DNA from: Flavobacterium cupreum | GTDB lineage: Bacteria; Bacteroidota; Bacteroidia; Flavobacteriales; Flavobacteriaceae | Length of the DNA stretch: 64,000 bases | NCBI RefSeq assembly: GCF_003996965.1 | Contig: NZ_QWDM01000016.1 | Span: 62,001 to 126,000, forward strand | Reading direction: 5' to 3' | Shown here: piece by piece, positions 53,063 to 63,072 of the stretch | Position numbering within the stretch: the stretch's first letter is position 1 | Layout: each line of letters opens with the position of its first letter | Notes under the pieces: model-generated | What the model was told of the DNA's origin: nothing | Seen by the model: the letters and a program-made list of their open reading frames with translations, nothing else | The model's database searches: none | Position numbers and translations under genes: made by a program

Positions 53063-55155
53063 TGAACTTTAATCAATCCCGTCAAACGATTACATCAAAA
53101 AATGGTTGGAACAAAACCGTTGTATTTTTGTTGTTTTTCATTTTTGCTTTTGCAAAAGGTAATGCCCAAATTCTTGAACCGGTAAAGTGGACTGCCAAAA
53201 TCGAAAAGAAATCAGGAAGCAATGCTGTTCTGATTTTTGATGGAACGATAGAAAAAGAATGGCATATGTATTCCCAATTTACACCGGACGGAGGTCCGCT
53301 GCCTTTGGAAATTGTGTTTAAAAACCAAAAAGGGAATTATAATTTAGTGGGCAAAGCCAAAGAAGGAAAAACTAAAACGGCCTTTAATGATGTTTTTGGT
53401 GTTAATGAAACTTTTTTTGAAGGGAAAGCGCATATCGAACAGGAAATTATAATTACAAATCCGAACCTGAAAACAGTTGATGTAGATTTTGACTTTCAGG
53501 TTTGTAAAGAAGTTTGTATCAATTCCAATAAAAAATTCTCCATTGTAATTCCGTCCACTTTCAAAATGGAAGCCGTAGCTACAGTTTCAGAAGCCAAACT
53601 GGATGAGACAATACGACCGGGTTTGGTTGTGGATACTATAGATAAAGCAGTTGCTCCTGCATCTGAAAAAGCAAAAGCGGCGGTTGCACAAACTCCCGAT
53701 AAAGAAGAGGTTCCGGTTAAGGCTCCGCAAAGAAGCTTATGGTCGATCTTTTTTATTGCCTTTTTATCCGGTTTTGCAGCATTGTTGACACCTTGTGTAT
53801 TTCCGATGATCCCGATGACAGTAAGTTTCTTTACCAAGCAAAGCAAAAGCAGGGCAAAGGGAATTAGAAATGCCATTATTTACGGTTTTTCAATTATTGC
53901 TATTTATGTAATATTAGGCCTGATCGTAACTAAAATATTTGGAGCTGACGCCTTAAATGCGTTGTCTACAGACGTCTGGTTTAATCTGATATTCTTTGTG
54001 ATATTAATTATTTTTGCTACTTCGTTTTTGGGAGCTTTTGAAATTATGCTTCCAAATTCATGGGGAAACAAAGTAGATCAGCAGGCAGACAGAGGCGGAA
54101 TAATAGGAATATTATTTATGGCTTTAGCGTTGGCGATTGTCTCCTTTTCCTGTACAGGTCCAATTGTCGGAACTTTACTGGTTGAAGCAGCTTCAAACGG
54201 CGGAATTGCCCCGGTAATCGGAATGTTAGGCTTTTCATTGGCTTTGGCATTGCCTTTTATGTTGTTTGCGATGTTCCCGGGCTGGCTGAATTCTTTGCCA
54301 AAATCAGGTGGCTGGCTGAATACCGTAAAAGTGGTTTTAGGATTTTTAGAATTGGCTTTGGCTTTCAAATTTTTGTCCAATGCTGATTTGGTTTTGCAAT
54401 TGCATTTTCTCGAAAGAGAAGTTTTTATAGCAATCTGGATTGCAATATTTGCAGCCCTGACCTTGTATTTATTCGGAAAAATCACCTTGCCACACGATAG
54501 TCCGCTGCAGCATATTTCTGTGGGAAGATTGTATCTTGGATTGCTAACGCTGGTTTTTACTGTTTATTTAATTCCCGGACTATGGGGAGCTCCATTGAAA
54601 TTAATTAGTGCTTTCCCACCGCCGCCGCAATATAGCGAAAGTCCGTTTGGCGTAGGAGGTTCAGGGGTGTCAACTGCAGGTTCAGAAAAAGGTTTGCCGG
54701 AAGGAGCGGAATTAGGGCCGCATGGCATAATGGTTTTTCATGATTACGAAGACGGATTGGCCTTTGCAAAATCCATAAACAAACCGATTATGCTGGATTT
54801 TACAGGTTATGCGTGTGTGAACTGTCGTAAAATGGAAAATAATGTCTGGTCGGACGAAAGAATTTTAGCGATCTTAAAAAATGATGTCGTATTGATTTCC
54901 CTTTACGTTGATGATAAAAGAGAATTGCCAAAAAATGAACAAACTAAAACCGCTTCAGGGGATGAAATTATTACGGTTGGCGATAAATGGACCGATTTTA
55001 TGATCTCAAAATATAAAACGAATACACAGCCTTTATATGTGATAACGGATCTGGAAGGGAAAAATTTAAATACTTCGAAACCTACGATCAGTTATGTTGG
55101 CGTTGACGAATATTTGCAATGGCTGAAAGAGGGGATTGGGAATTTTAAAGAGTAA
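53062..55155 (+). CDS. dsbD: Thiol:disulfide interchange protein DsbD
   Basis: 697 residues in three parts. Signal peptide (to about residue 36, GNAQ), then an nDsbD-like periplasmic domain (~37-170) with the Cys pair FQVCKEVCINSNK. A Pro/Ala linker (~195-222) leads to an eight-segment membrane domain whose TPCVFPMIP and FSCTGPIVGTLL motifs carry the electron-relay cysteines. The C-terminal thioredoxin domain has CVNC near residue 584. It moves electrons from cytosolic thioredoxin to periplasmic proteins. It shares a one-base overlap with tilS. Confidence 0.95.
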   Translation: MNFNQSRQTITSKNGWNKTVVFLLFFIFAFAKGNAQILEPVKWTAKIEKKSGSNAVLIFDGTIEKEWHMYSQFTPDGGPLPLEIVFKNQKGNYNLVGKAKEGKTKTAFNDVFGVNETFFEGKAHIEQEIIITNPNLKTVDVDFDFQVCKEVCINSNKKFSIVIPSTFKMEAVATVSEAKLDETIRPGLVVDTIDKAVAPASEKAKAAVAQTPDKEEVPVKAPQRSLWSIFFIAFLSGFAALLTPCVFPMIPMTVSFFTKQSKSRAKGIRNAIIYGFSIIAIYVILGLIVTKIFGADALNALSTDVWFNLIFFVILIIFATSFLGAFEIMLPNSWGNKVDQQADRGGIIGILFMALALAIVSFSCTGPIVGTLLVEAASNGGIAPVIGMLGFSLALALPFMLFAMFPGWLNSLPKSGGWLNTVKVVLGFLELALAFKFLSNADLVLQLHFLEREVFIAIWIAIFAALTLYLFGKITLPHDSPLQHISVGRLYLGLLTLVFTVYLIPGLWGAPLKLISAFPPPPQYSESPFGVGGSGVSTAGSEKGLPEGAELGPHGIMVFHDYEDGLAFAKSINKPIMLDFTGYACVNCRKMENNVWSDERILAILKNDVVLISLYVDDKRELPKNEQTKTASGDEIITVGDKWTDFMISKYKTNTQPLYVITDLEGKNLNTSKPTISYVGVDEYLQWLKEGIGNFKE

Positions 55156-55305
55156 AGAGAGGATAGAGTAAAGAGAATAGAGTAAAGAGAATAGAGTAAA
55201 GAGAATAGAGTAAAGAGAATAGAATAAAGAGAATAGAATAAAGAGAATAGAGAATAGAGTATAAAGTAAAGAGTAAAGAGAATAGAGTAAAGAATATAGA
55301 GAATA
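55156..55305. repeat. 14-bp microsatellite (AGAGTAAAGAGAAT)
   Basis: About nine to ten near-perfect copies of a 14-bp unit lie just after the dsbD stop, with drift (AGAATAAAGAGAAT) at the 3' side. It is non-coding. Confidence 0.9.
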
Positions 55306-55353
55306 TATTTTTGGATAACGAGTTCCTTTATATAGGTTGAATTTAATTCAAAT

Positions 55354-55395
55354 AAACAGCCCTCTGGTTTTAATCAGAGGGCTGTTTTGTTTTTT
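55354..55395 (+). terminator. Intrinsic terminator of tilS-dsbD
   Basis: A perfect 13-bp stem AAACAGCCCTCTG/CAGAGGGCTGTTT with a T-rich tail. It is placed between the convergent dsbD and ammonium transporter genes and can serve both, more weakly on the minus strand. Confidence 0.9.
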
Positions 55396-55424
55396 GTTTT
55401 TGTTATGTTTGAAAATTAGATTTC

Positions 55425-56741
55425 TTACAGGTATTCTCCGTGTTGAGAGATATCTAAACCTAGTTCTTCTTTTTCTTCAGTAACTCTTAGAGGAGTGATT
55501 TTATTTACTACAAAGAATAAGATGTAAGAACCTACGAAAGCGAAGATAGAAACGGCTACCAAAGCAATTAATTGGTTGATAAACAAAGTTGGAGTTCCGA
55601 AAATCAAACCTTGGTTGTCACCCACTACAGGGTTGACCGCTTTTGAAGCAAAAACACCTGTTAATAACATTCCTACCATTCCGCCAACACCGTGACAGGC
55701 AAAAACATCCAGGGCATCATCAATTTTTCCTTTAGGGAATTTGCTTACTACAAGGTTACTTACGATAGCAGCAAAAGCTCCGATGAAAATAGCGTGAGGA
55801 ATACTTACGAAACCGGCGGCAGGTGTAATAGCAACAAGACCTACAACAGCCCCGATACAAGCTCCAAGCGCTGATAATTTGTGACCGATTATTTTGTCAA
55901 GGAAAACCCATGCCATTGCAGCAGCCGCAGCAGCAACAGTGGTAGTTCCTAAGGCTTGTACCGCCAATCCGTTTGAACCTAATGCAGAACCCGCATTAAA
56001 ACCAAACCAGCCGAACCATAATAAACCTGTTCCTAATAATACATAGGTAATTCTTGCAGGATTAACTTTTTGAATTTTTCTTTTTCCTAAGAAGATCGCT
56101 CCGGCCAATGCAGCCCAGCCAGCACTCATGTGTACTACTGTTCCTCCGGCGAAGTCTAATACTCCCATTTTAAAGAAAATTCCATCAGGATGCCACGTCA
56201 TGTGCGCTAATGGAGCATATATAATTAATATGAATAAAACCATGAATAATAAATACGCCCAGAAACGAACACGTTCTGCAAAAGCACCAGTAATTAAAGC
56301 AGGTGTAATGATGGCGAATTTAGCCTGAAATAATGCGAATAACATGAAAGGAATTGTAGGGGCAAGACTCCATGCAGTATTAGTGCCAACACCCTGAAAG
56401 AATAAATTAGAAGTAGGATCACCAATAATTCCTCCAATCGTAGGTCCAAATGCCAATCCGAAAGCAACTACTACCCATAAAATAGTAACAATTACCATGG
56501 CCATAAAACTTTGCAGCATGGTACTGATAACGTTTTTCTTACCAACCATACCTCCGTAGAAAAATCCAAGTCCGGGAGTCATAAGCAATACAAAGGCAGT
56601 TGCTACGATCATCCAGGCTGTATCTCCTGTATCAAACTTTACAGCTTCTGCAGGTATCGGGTTATCTGTTAAGATGAAGTTCGAGACAAAGGTTAGTACC
56701 AAAATAGTGATAAGAATCACACTTAAAATAATTTTTCGCAT
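55425..56741 (-). CDS. amt: Ammonium transporter (Amt family)
   Basis: 438 residues, about 11-12 membrane segments after a leader segment (MRKIILSVILITILVLTFVS). The twin-His pore residues are in GGTVVHMSAGWAALAG (about residue 202) and DVFACHGVGGMVGMLLTG (about residue 344). The FFYGGMVGKKNV and FGWFGFNAGSA motifs are also Amt signatures. It conducts ammonium across the inner membrane. No glnK/PII gene is adjacent, which is unusual because amt and glnK are often paired. The short C-terminal tail (VTEEKEELGLDISQHGEYL) resembles the PII-responsive tail of other Amt proteins. Confidence 0.96.
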   Translation of the reverse strand: MRKIILSVILITILVLTFVSNFILTDNPIPAEAVKFDTGDTAWMIVATAFVLLMTPGLGFFYGGMVGKKNVISTMLQSFMAMVIVTILWVVVAFGLAFGPTIGGIIGDPTSNLFFQGVGTNTAWSLAPTIPFMLFALFQAKFAIITPALITGAFAERVRFWAYLLFMVLFILIIYAPLAHMTWHPDGIFFKMGVLDFAGGTVVHMSAGWAALAGAIFLGKRKIQKVNPARITYVLLGTGLLWFGWFGFNAGSALGSNGLAVQALGTTTVAAAAAAMAWVFLDKIIGHKLSALGACIGAVVGLVAITPAAGFVSIPHAIFIGAFAAIVSNLVVSKFPKGKIDDALDVFACHGVGGMVGMLLTGVFASKAVNPVVGDNQGLIFGTPTLFINQLIALVAVSIFAFVGSYILFFVVNKITPLRVTEEKEELGLDISQHGEYL

Positions 56742-57024
56742 AGTTATTTAGTTTTAAATTTTTGATAAAAATATAAAATCATTCGACACCCCTATAAAAA
56801 ATAGAGTCTAATGTTTAATTTTTGTTAATTTTTCATTTTAACCCCCATTGTTTTGCGTGTATTTGTTAAAATAGATATAAAATTTACAATTTAGTAATCT
56901 TCAAATCATCAAAAATGGGTTTTTATATGCTGTGTTAACATAAAGTCGGTATAATAATTCTTAATTTAAGAGTAATAACATCGGTATCTTTAGTGATCTC
57001 ATTTAAAATGTAGATTTTTTTCAA
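56742..57024. other. AT-rich gap upstream of amt; no gene seen
   Basis: This is the amt promoter region. I see no ORF, tRNA or repeat, and no clear TAnnTTTG element for amt. Confidence 0.6.
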
Positions 57025-57060
57025 ATAAAAAAGCGCCAAATGATTTCTCAATTGGCGCCT
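57025..57060 (-). terminator. Intrinsic terminator of the amidohydrolase pair
   Basis: On the minus strand, GGCGCCAAT...ATTTGGCGC is followed by TTTTTTATTTG, 20 bp after the stop. Confidence 0.85.
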
Positions 57061-57080
57061 TACTTATATATTCAACTTAA

Positions 57081-58388
57081 TTATTGCTGATTGTACTTTG
57101 CTTTAAATTTGTCGTTTAATTTGGTTTGAAAAGTTTCCAGATTAATCGTTCTTCCCTGAATAAAGGCTGACGTCAGTTTATTTGTTCTCATATCTAAAGC
57201 ATCTCCTTCAGAAATAAATAAGGTAGCATCTTTGCCTGTTTCCAGGGTACCGCAGCTCGAATCAATTCCCAGTAATTTTGCCGTATTTGAGGTTATTAAC
57301 TGTAAAGCTTTCTCTTTGTCTAAACCAAAAGCAGCACAGGTTCCGGCAAGGAATGGCAAATTTCTTGTGCTCATACGCTCATGGTCTCCACTATTTTCAA
57401 GACCAACAAGAATGCCTTTGTCCGTTAGCATTTTAGCCATTTTATACGGCAGGTTGACATCCTGGTCATCGCTTGTCGGCATGTCATGAACGCGTCTTAA
57501 CAATACTCCAACATTATATTTTTGCAGGAGGTCGGCAGATTTATAGGCTTCAAAGCCGCCAATGATAACAATCTTTTTAATCTGATTGTTAATGGCCAAC
57601 TGTATTCCGTCTGTAATTTGTTTCTCTTCATCTGCATGGATATAAAGCGTTTGTGATCCGTCAAAAAGGGATTTTGTAGCATCCAGGATTATGTTTTTTT
57701 CTTTTGCAGCAGTTTGGTTGTAGGCTTTGGCATTGGCCAGAAAAGCATTTATCTCTTCCACCTGTTTCGGATAATCTTTATTGGGTTCCACAATTCCGGG
57801 TTCAAACCACGATCCGGATCTTCTGAAAGTAGACGGGAAATTAAGATGAATGCCATCATTTTCTTTTAAGACAGCATCTTTCCAGCTCCAGGCATCCAAT
57901 TGCACTACAGAAGAAGTACCTGATATTCTGCCGCCACGCGGGGCGATCTGCGCGATTAAAATTCCATTAGGGCGCACGGTTTCAACGACCTTTGATTCTG
58001 AATTATAAGCAATGATACTTCTTACATTCGGATTAAAACTGCCAATCTCTTCCTGATCATCCGATGATTTTACGGCGTCAATTTCTACTAAACCAAGTGT
58101 AGAGTTTGGTGCGATAAATCCCGGATAGATATGTTTGCCGGCACCATCAATCGTGGTATCATAGGCATCTGCGGCAAGCCTGATCGTAGTGGCATCCGCA
58201 ACCAGAGTGATTTTGCCGTCTTTAAATCCAATGGCACTGTTTTCAATTACGGTTCCGTTGCCTAAGTGTGCCGTGGCATTTAAAATCAAAATTGATTTCG
58301 TTTGTTTCTGAGCCGGTATTTGTTGCGCATTTACGGTAAGCGATGTGCAAAAAGACAGCAGCAATATATAGAGGTGTTCGTTTTTCAT
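57081..58388 (-). CDS. Exported amidohydrolase-family protein
   Basis: 435 residues. Signal peptide MKNEHLYILLLSFCTSLTVNAQ. The amidohydrolase frame is visible (LILNATAHLGNGTVIENSAIGFKDGKI, then HIYPGFIAPNSTLGLVEID, and C-terminal TSNTAKLLGIDSSCGTLETGKDA). However, the HxH metal motif after the first strand is not intact (IYPGFIAPNSTLG), so catalysis by this chain alone is doubtful. It is the downstream partner of a ~1000-residue amidohydrolase 43 bp away. The pair may work as a periplasmic complex. Confidence 0.85.
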   Translation of the reverse strand: MKNEHLYILLLSFCTSLTVNAQQIPAQKQTKSILILNATAHLGNGTVIENSAIGFKDGKITLVADATTIRLAADAYDTTIDGAGKHIYPGFIAPNSTLGLVEIDAVKSSDDQEEIGSFNPNVRSIIAYNSESKVVETVRPNGILIAQIAPRGGRISGTSSVVQLDAWSWKDAVLKENDGIHLNFPSTFRRSGSWFEPGIVEPNKDYPKQVEEINAFLANAKAYNQTAAKEKNIILDATKSLFDGSQTLYIHADEEKQITDGIQLAINNQIKKIVIIGGFEAYKSADLLQKYNVGVLLRRVHDMPTSDDQDVNLPYKMAKMLTDKGILVGLENSGDHERMSTRNLPFLAGTCAAFGLDKEKALQLITSNTAKLLGIDSSCGTLETGKDATLFISEGDALDMRTNKLTSAFIQGRTINLETFQTKLNDKFKAKYNQQ

Positions 58389-58431
58389 TTTATCTGTTTT
58401 TAACGTTGCAAATTAGCTGACGGTGCCCTTA

Positions 58432-61427
58432 TTATTGTTCTAAAGTATCGCAGTGATACTCCTTTTTTTCTTTTTTGGCAGGTTTCTGTGTGCTAGCGCC
58501 TTTGTTTTTTTCCTGTAGCATCAGACCAATCAGAAGACTTCTTTCTTTGGCAATAGACAGCTGTTTTTCAGCATCTTTTTCAATATCAAAATAAACAACA
58601 CCTTCGATAATTGTTTTTTCGGCTTTGGCATAAATAGACAAAGGATTGTCGCTCCACAAGACTACATCAGCATCTTTGCCTGTTTTAAGACTTCCTGTTT
58701 TATCGTCAATATGTAAAAGCTTGGCAGGATTGAGCGTGACAAACTTCCAGGCTTCTTCCTCAGAGATATTTCCGTATTTTAACGCTTTTGCCGCTTCCTG
58801 ATTTAATCTTCGGGACATTTCAGCATCATCAGAATTGTAAGCAACCACTAACCCGGCATTGTGCATGATCGGTCCGTTAAACGGAATCGCATCATTCACT
58901 TCAAACTTATAAGCCCACCAGTCTGAAAACGTAGACGCTCCAACGCCATGTTCTTTCATTTTATCAGCGACTTTGTATCCTTCCAGAATATGAGTAAACG
59001 TGTTTACCCTGAAATTGAATTTTTCCGCAACATTCATCAACATCAAAATCTCGGATTCAATATAGGAATGACAGGTAATGAATCTTTCCTTATTGATGAT
59101 TTCGGCTAAAGTCTGCAGTTCCAGATCTACTCTTGGCGCTTTTCCTTTTTTGGAACCCGAATTGAACGTTTTCCAGCTTTCGTCATATTCTTTTGCACGT
59201 TGAAAATAATCTGTAAAAACCTGTTCAACTCCCATTCTTGTTTGTGGAAAACGGGTTGGATTCTGAATGCCCCAATTGGCTTGCTTTACATTTTCCCCTA
59301 AAGCAAATTTGATAAACTTAGGCTGGTTTTTATATAACAGCTCCTCAGGAGCAGCACCCCATTTCCATTTTACAATCGCCGAACGTCCGCCAATTGGATT
59401 CGCAGATCCGTGTAACAATTGCGAAATGGTTACGCCTCCGGCCAGATCTCTGTAAATGTTAATGTCTTCAGAATTAACTACATCCTGAATCGTAACTTCT
59501 GCTGTAGAGTTGTGACCACTTTCGTTTACACCTCTGGAAATGGCAATATGCGAGTGCTCGTCAATGATACCGCTTGTAATATGTTTTCCTTTGGCATCAA
59601 TTACAACAGCTGAAGGATCGGAAAGGTTTTTGCCCACTGCGGCAATTTTTCCATTTTTGATTAAAACATCGGTTTCCGTTAAAATACCTTCTTTTTCATT
59701 GGTCCAGACAGTGGCATTTTTGAAAAGCAGGGTTTGCGCCGTTAGTTTTTTCGAATCCCCGAAAGCGACATTAGGGTACGTAGTCGGAAGGATTGGATTT
59801 GGTTTTTCTGCTTTAATTGTATCTTTTACTTCCGTAAAAAGACTTGTTCTTTTCGCATTCCAGATCAGTTCGCTTCCGTCTGAAAGCACTGCTTTTCCGG
59901 ATAGGATTTCCGGTTTTTCTACCAATCCGGTTAAACGTGTGAAATTAGATTTAATCGTGTCGCCCGGTTTTAATACCAGAGAAATCCAGTTTTTAGAGAA
60001 GTTAAAAGTACTGTTTACTTTTGCGGCGGCTACAGTGGTTATTTCAGATTTCGGAGCTATTTGCGTTCCGTCAATTTTCCATTTATAACTATCATTTCCG
60101 ATGGTCAGATCATAGTTGCCGCGAATATCTTTCACCGTGATATCATTGACTACATATTTAGTTCCCTGAACCCAGTTCTCGTATAGAACGGTTTTTTCGT
60201 CGAAAATTTCACCGGATGTGATTACAAAATTGGCATAACTGCCGGTCTTTAAACTTCCGATTTCATTGCTTTTTCCTAAAATCGCAGCCGGAATTGTGGT
60301 TAACGATTCCAAAGCTTTCGTTTTGTCAAAACCATATTTTATGGCTTTTAATAAATTAGTTTTAAAGTCTTCCGTTTTCTTTAATTTATCGGTCGTTAAA
60401 GCAAAAACAATTCCGTTGTCGGAGAGCACTTTAAGGTTAGCAGGCGCCTGATTCCAAAAACGCATATCAGCCAGTTCGATCTGATTGGATAAATAAGGAT
60501 TGGAAACATCATATGCTTCAGGAAAACTAATCGGAATAATGAATTGGGCTTTCGTATTTTTGATTTCTTCGATTCTTTCGAATTCATTTCCACTGCCTTT
60601 TAAAACATAGTTTAAACCAAATTCTTTGGCAATTTTAGCAGCCCTTAGGCTGTTCAGTTTATCCTCGGCAGCAAATATCTGAACCAGTTTTTCGTTGGCT
60701 GCCAGCGCTTCCAGCGATAAATCCCTGGTTTCGGAATTTCCTTTTTTATACCAGTCCAGATCCAGATACATCTGACGCAGCAGGGCCATCATCCCCATTA
60801 AGGAACTCGGATACGCCTGATTGGTTACGGAACTTCTGGTAAAAGCGAAATGATTGGTAATTTTGTCTGCTATAATTTGTTTGCTGTTTTCTGTATTATT
60901 CAGGGCGACTAATACCCCGGTTCCCTGCGCCACTCCATCAGGAATATGAGTACCGACAACTCCAAAACCGGCTTTTAATAATTCTTCGGCTTTTGCGCTG
61001 TCATATTTAAAAGTTTCATACCCGTTTAATTCAGGACGAATACTTTCATTCCAATAGTAACCCACTCTTTTGGTATCGTACAAAGGATTACGATCGCCGT
61101 CAGGATTTAGGTTTCTTTTGGGTTTTTCAATTCCGAAACTGGTATAAATATCAATAAAAGAAGGGTAAATTGTTTTTCCTTCGAGATCTATGGTTATACT
61201 GTTTTTTGGGATCGAAACGGTATTTCCGACCGCTACTACTTTACCGTCCTGAATCAGTAAAGTTCCCTTTTCGATTTTTTGGGTTGGCGAAACATAGATG
61301 GTAGCGTTCGTAAAAACAGTGTAATTTTTAGTTTTGTTCTGTACGCTCTCATTAACGGGGAATAATTTTGTGCCTGTATTTTTGTTAAAAAAACAGAGAA
61401 AAAGAGTAAGAGTAAGGCTTTTTTCAT
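58432..61427 (-). pseudogene. Exported ~1000-residue amidohydrolase with an apparent -1 frameshift near the N-terminus
   Basis: Two frames make one gene. From the ATG at 61427, the first ~20 residues are a signal peptide (MKKALLLLFFSVFLTKIQAQ). Around 61357-61366 (ATTATTCCCC on the minus strand) the frame shifts, and the mature protein continues in another frame with FPVNESVQNK, TIYVSPTQKIEKGTLLIQDG and YPSFID. It then runs 883 further residues from 61083 to the stop. The signal frame alone ends at 61254. The C-terminal half has an intact amidohydrolase motif (HITSGIIDEHSHIA, near residue 615) and late GASTFSDWWAYKF. Inserting one base restores a 998-residue protein. It may be a true lesion, a sequencing error in a homopolymer, or programmed slippage. 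Confidence 0.85.
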
Positions 61428-61555
61428 AGGTTATTTGATGATTTGGTGCTAAAAATATGAAATATATGTTATACAGCTTTTGTTTTTTTAAAATGTTTTA
61501 TCTTTATTTTACACATAATTAGGTAATCCTTTGATTTAGGGCTTTAAAGAATTTT

Positions 61556-62530
61556 ATGACAAATAAGAACAGAATAAAATGGGGAATTATTGGACTCGGA
61601 AATATTGCCAGTCAGTTTGCGACTGATTTGCTATTGCTGGACGATGCCGAGTTGACAGCAGTGGCTTCCCGAAATATGGCTAAAGAAACTGAATTTGCCG
61701 AAAAATACAACTGTACAAAGGCCTATGATTCGTATGAAGCGCTTTTTGCAGACGATCAGGTGGAGATTGTTTACATCGCCACGCCACATGATTCCCATGC
61801 GGAATTAACTATAAAAGCGTTAGAAAGCGGTAAACACGTTTTGTGTGAAAAGCCAATGGCCCTCTCGTATCAGGATGCCGTTCGTATGACTGAAGCTTCG
61901 AAGAAGCACAACAGGTTTTTTATGGAAGCCTTCTGGACCCGTTTTATTCCATCTGTTCAGGAAGTCTTGGAAAAGGTAAATCAGGGCGTAATTGGCGACC
62001 TCAAAAGCATACAGGCCGATTTTGCTTTTTATGCCGATGAAGCAGCAGGAGGAAGGCTTTTTGATAAGAATCTTGGCGGAGGGGCCTTATTTGATATTGG
62101 CGTTTACCCGCTGTTTCTGTCGTATGTTCTGTTAGGGGTTCCCAAAGAAATTACAGCCAAATCTCTTCTTCATAAAAACGGAATTGATCTGCAGACCGCT
62201 ATGCTTTTGCAATACGAAAATGCGCAGTCCGTTTTGCAGGCTTCTATACTTTATGATGCTGATGTGAAAGCTACTATCAGCGGAAATCAGGGCCGAATAG
62301 AACTTAATACCCCGTGGTTTATGGCGGATGGTTATGCTGTTTTTAAAAACGGAAAAGAAGAAAATTTCAGTTTGCCCAATTTAGGAAAAGGCTATGCACA
62401 TGAAGCTATCGAATGTCATATTTGTATTAAAAACCATCAAATCGAAAGTAAGTTGTGGTCGCATCAGAACAGTCTGGATTTGAGTACAATGGTGGAAGAA
62501 GTGAAAAATCAGATTGGGTTAAGTTTTTAA
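61556..62530 (+). CDS. Gfo/Idh/MocA-family NAD(P)-dependent oxidoreductase
   Basis: 324 residues. The Rossmann motif WGIIGLGNIASQFATDLL (about 9-26) binds NAD(P). The EKPMALSYQDAVRM segment (about 99-112) carries the catalytic-site Lys of the family, and ALFDIGVYPLFLSYVL the conserved Asp. A trans-dihydrobenzenediol- or sugar-oxidising role is known for relatives; the substrate is unknown here. No signal peptide; cytosolic single gene. Confidence 0.92.
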   Translation: MTNKNRIKWGIIGLGNIASQFATDLLLLDDAELTAVASRNMAKETEFAEKYNCTKAYDSYEALFADDQVEIVYIATPHDSHAELTIKALESGKHVLCEKPMALSYQDAVRMTEASKKHNRFFMEAFWTRFIPSVQEVLEKVNQGVIGDLKSIQADFAFYADEAAGGRLFDKNLGGGALFDIGVYPLFLSYVLLGVPKEITAKSLLHKNGIDLQTAMLLQYENAQSVLQASILYDADVKATISGNQGRIELNTPWFMADGYAVFKNGKEENFSLPNLGKGYAHEAIECHICIKNHQIESKLWSHQNSLDLSTMVEEVKNQIGLSF

Positions 62531-62608
62531 ATAATTAATATTTTGTATTAAAAAAGCTATAAATTAAATATTTTTAATTAGTTTTAAAAATATTTAATAA
62601 AGAATACT

Positions 62609-62704
62609 ATGTTGATTAAAGTTTACGGAAGCGCTGTTTTTGGAGTAGAAGCGACAACGATTACCATTGAGGTAAATATTGATGTCAAATATCACTCAAC
62701 TTGA
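62609..62704 (+). pseudogene. Truncated start of comM/yifB (Mg-chelatase-like ATPase)
   Basis: The first 25 codons read MLIKVYGSAVFGVEATTITI then EVNID, the well-known beginning of the YifB/ComM family (normally about 510 residues). Homology stops after Asp25 at 62683. The next bases start with TGTCAAATATC and the frame ends at TGA 62702-62704. The rest of the gene is absent, so ComM function is lost from this locus. Confidence 0.85.
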
Positions 62705-62750
62705 GAATATACCATTTAACTTGAGAATATTTCATTCAATTTGAAAATAT
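62683..62750. repeat. Possible transposon end: TG-initiated, three 20-bp repeats
   Basis: The comM breakpoint is followed by TGTCAAATATC, then the words TTGAGAATAT (62701), TTGAGAATAT (62721) and TTGAAAATAT (62741) at an exact 20-bp period. Multiple ~20-bp repeats behind a TGT terminus are the pattern of IS21- and Tn7-like ends. No transposase follows in 62755-63072; that stretch is AT-rich and empty. Confidence 0.45.
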
Positions 62751-63072
62751 ACTTAGTTTCTGTCTATACAAAAATACGCCAAATACTGGCTATTCTAAAG
62801 TATTATACTTCATTTAAGCTACTTGTAAAAGCATATTTTTATTCCCTTTTGGTTAATTATCTTATTGATCATAATACAATGAGAAGTAGAAATAGGAAAG
62901 TAATTGATATCTAAAACTGACAATAAATTTATTGTCCAATAGTTTATTTGTAATATAAAATAATTCAGAGTTTATAAAGTGATTAATTGTAGGCTTCAGC
63001 TAAATAGACTTTATTTTTTTTGTAAGTTTATAACAAAGAAAATATTGAATTTAGATTTAATCTAGTTGATTT

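Noticed and set aside
55156..55305. CRISPR-like array
   Set aside because: The units are contiguous 14-bp repeats without unique spacers, so this is a microsatellite.
55425..57080. glnK/PII gene paired with the ammonium transporter
   Set aside because: I looked on both sides and on both strands and found no PII-like frame.
57081..61427. One fused amidohydrolase gene
   Set aside because: A stop, a 43-bp gap and a separate signal peptide divide the two genes; only the larger one needs a frameshift correction.
62683..62750. Complete insertion sequence in comM
   Set aside because: Only an end-like repeat pattern is visible; there is no transposase and no second end in the window.
62755..63072. 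HigB toxin gene upstream of higA
   Set aside because: No frame on either strand has HigB-like sequence; the stretch is AT-rich and stop-dense.
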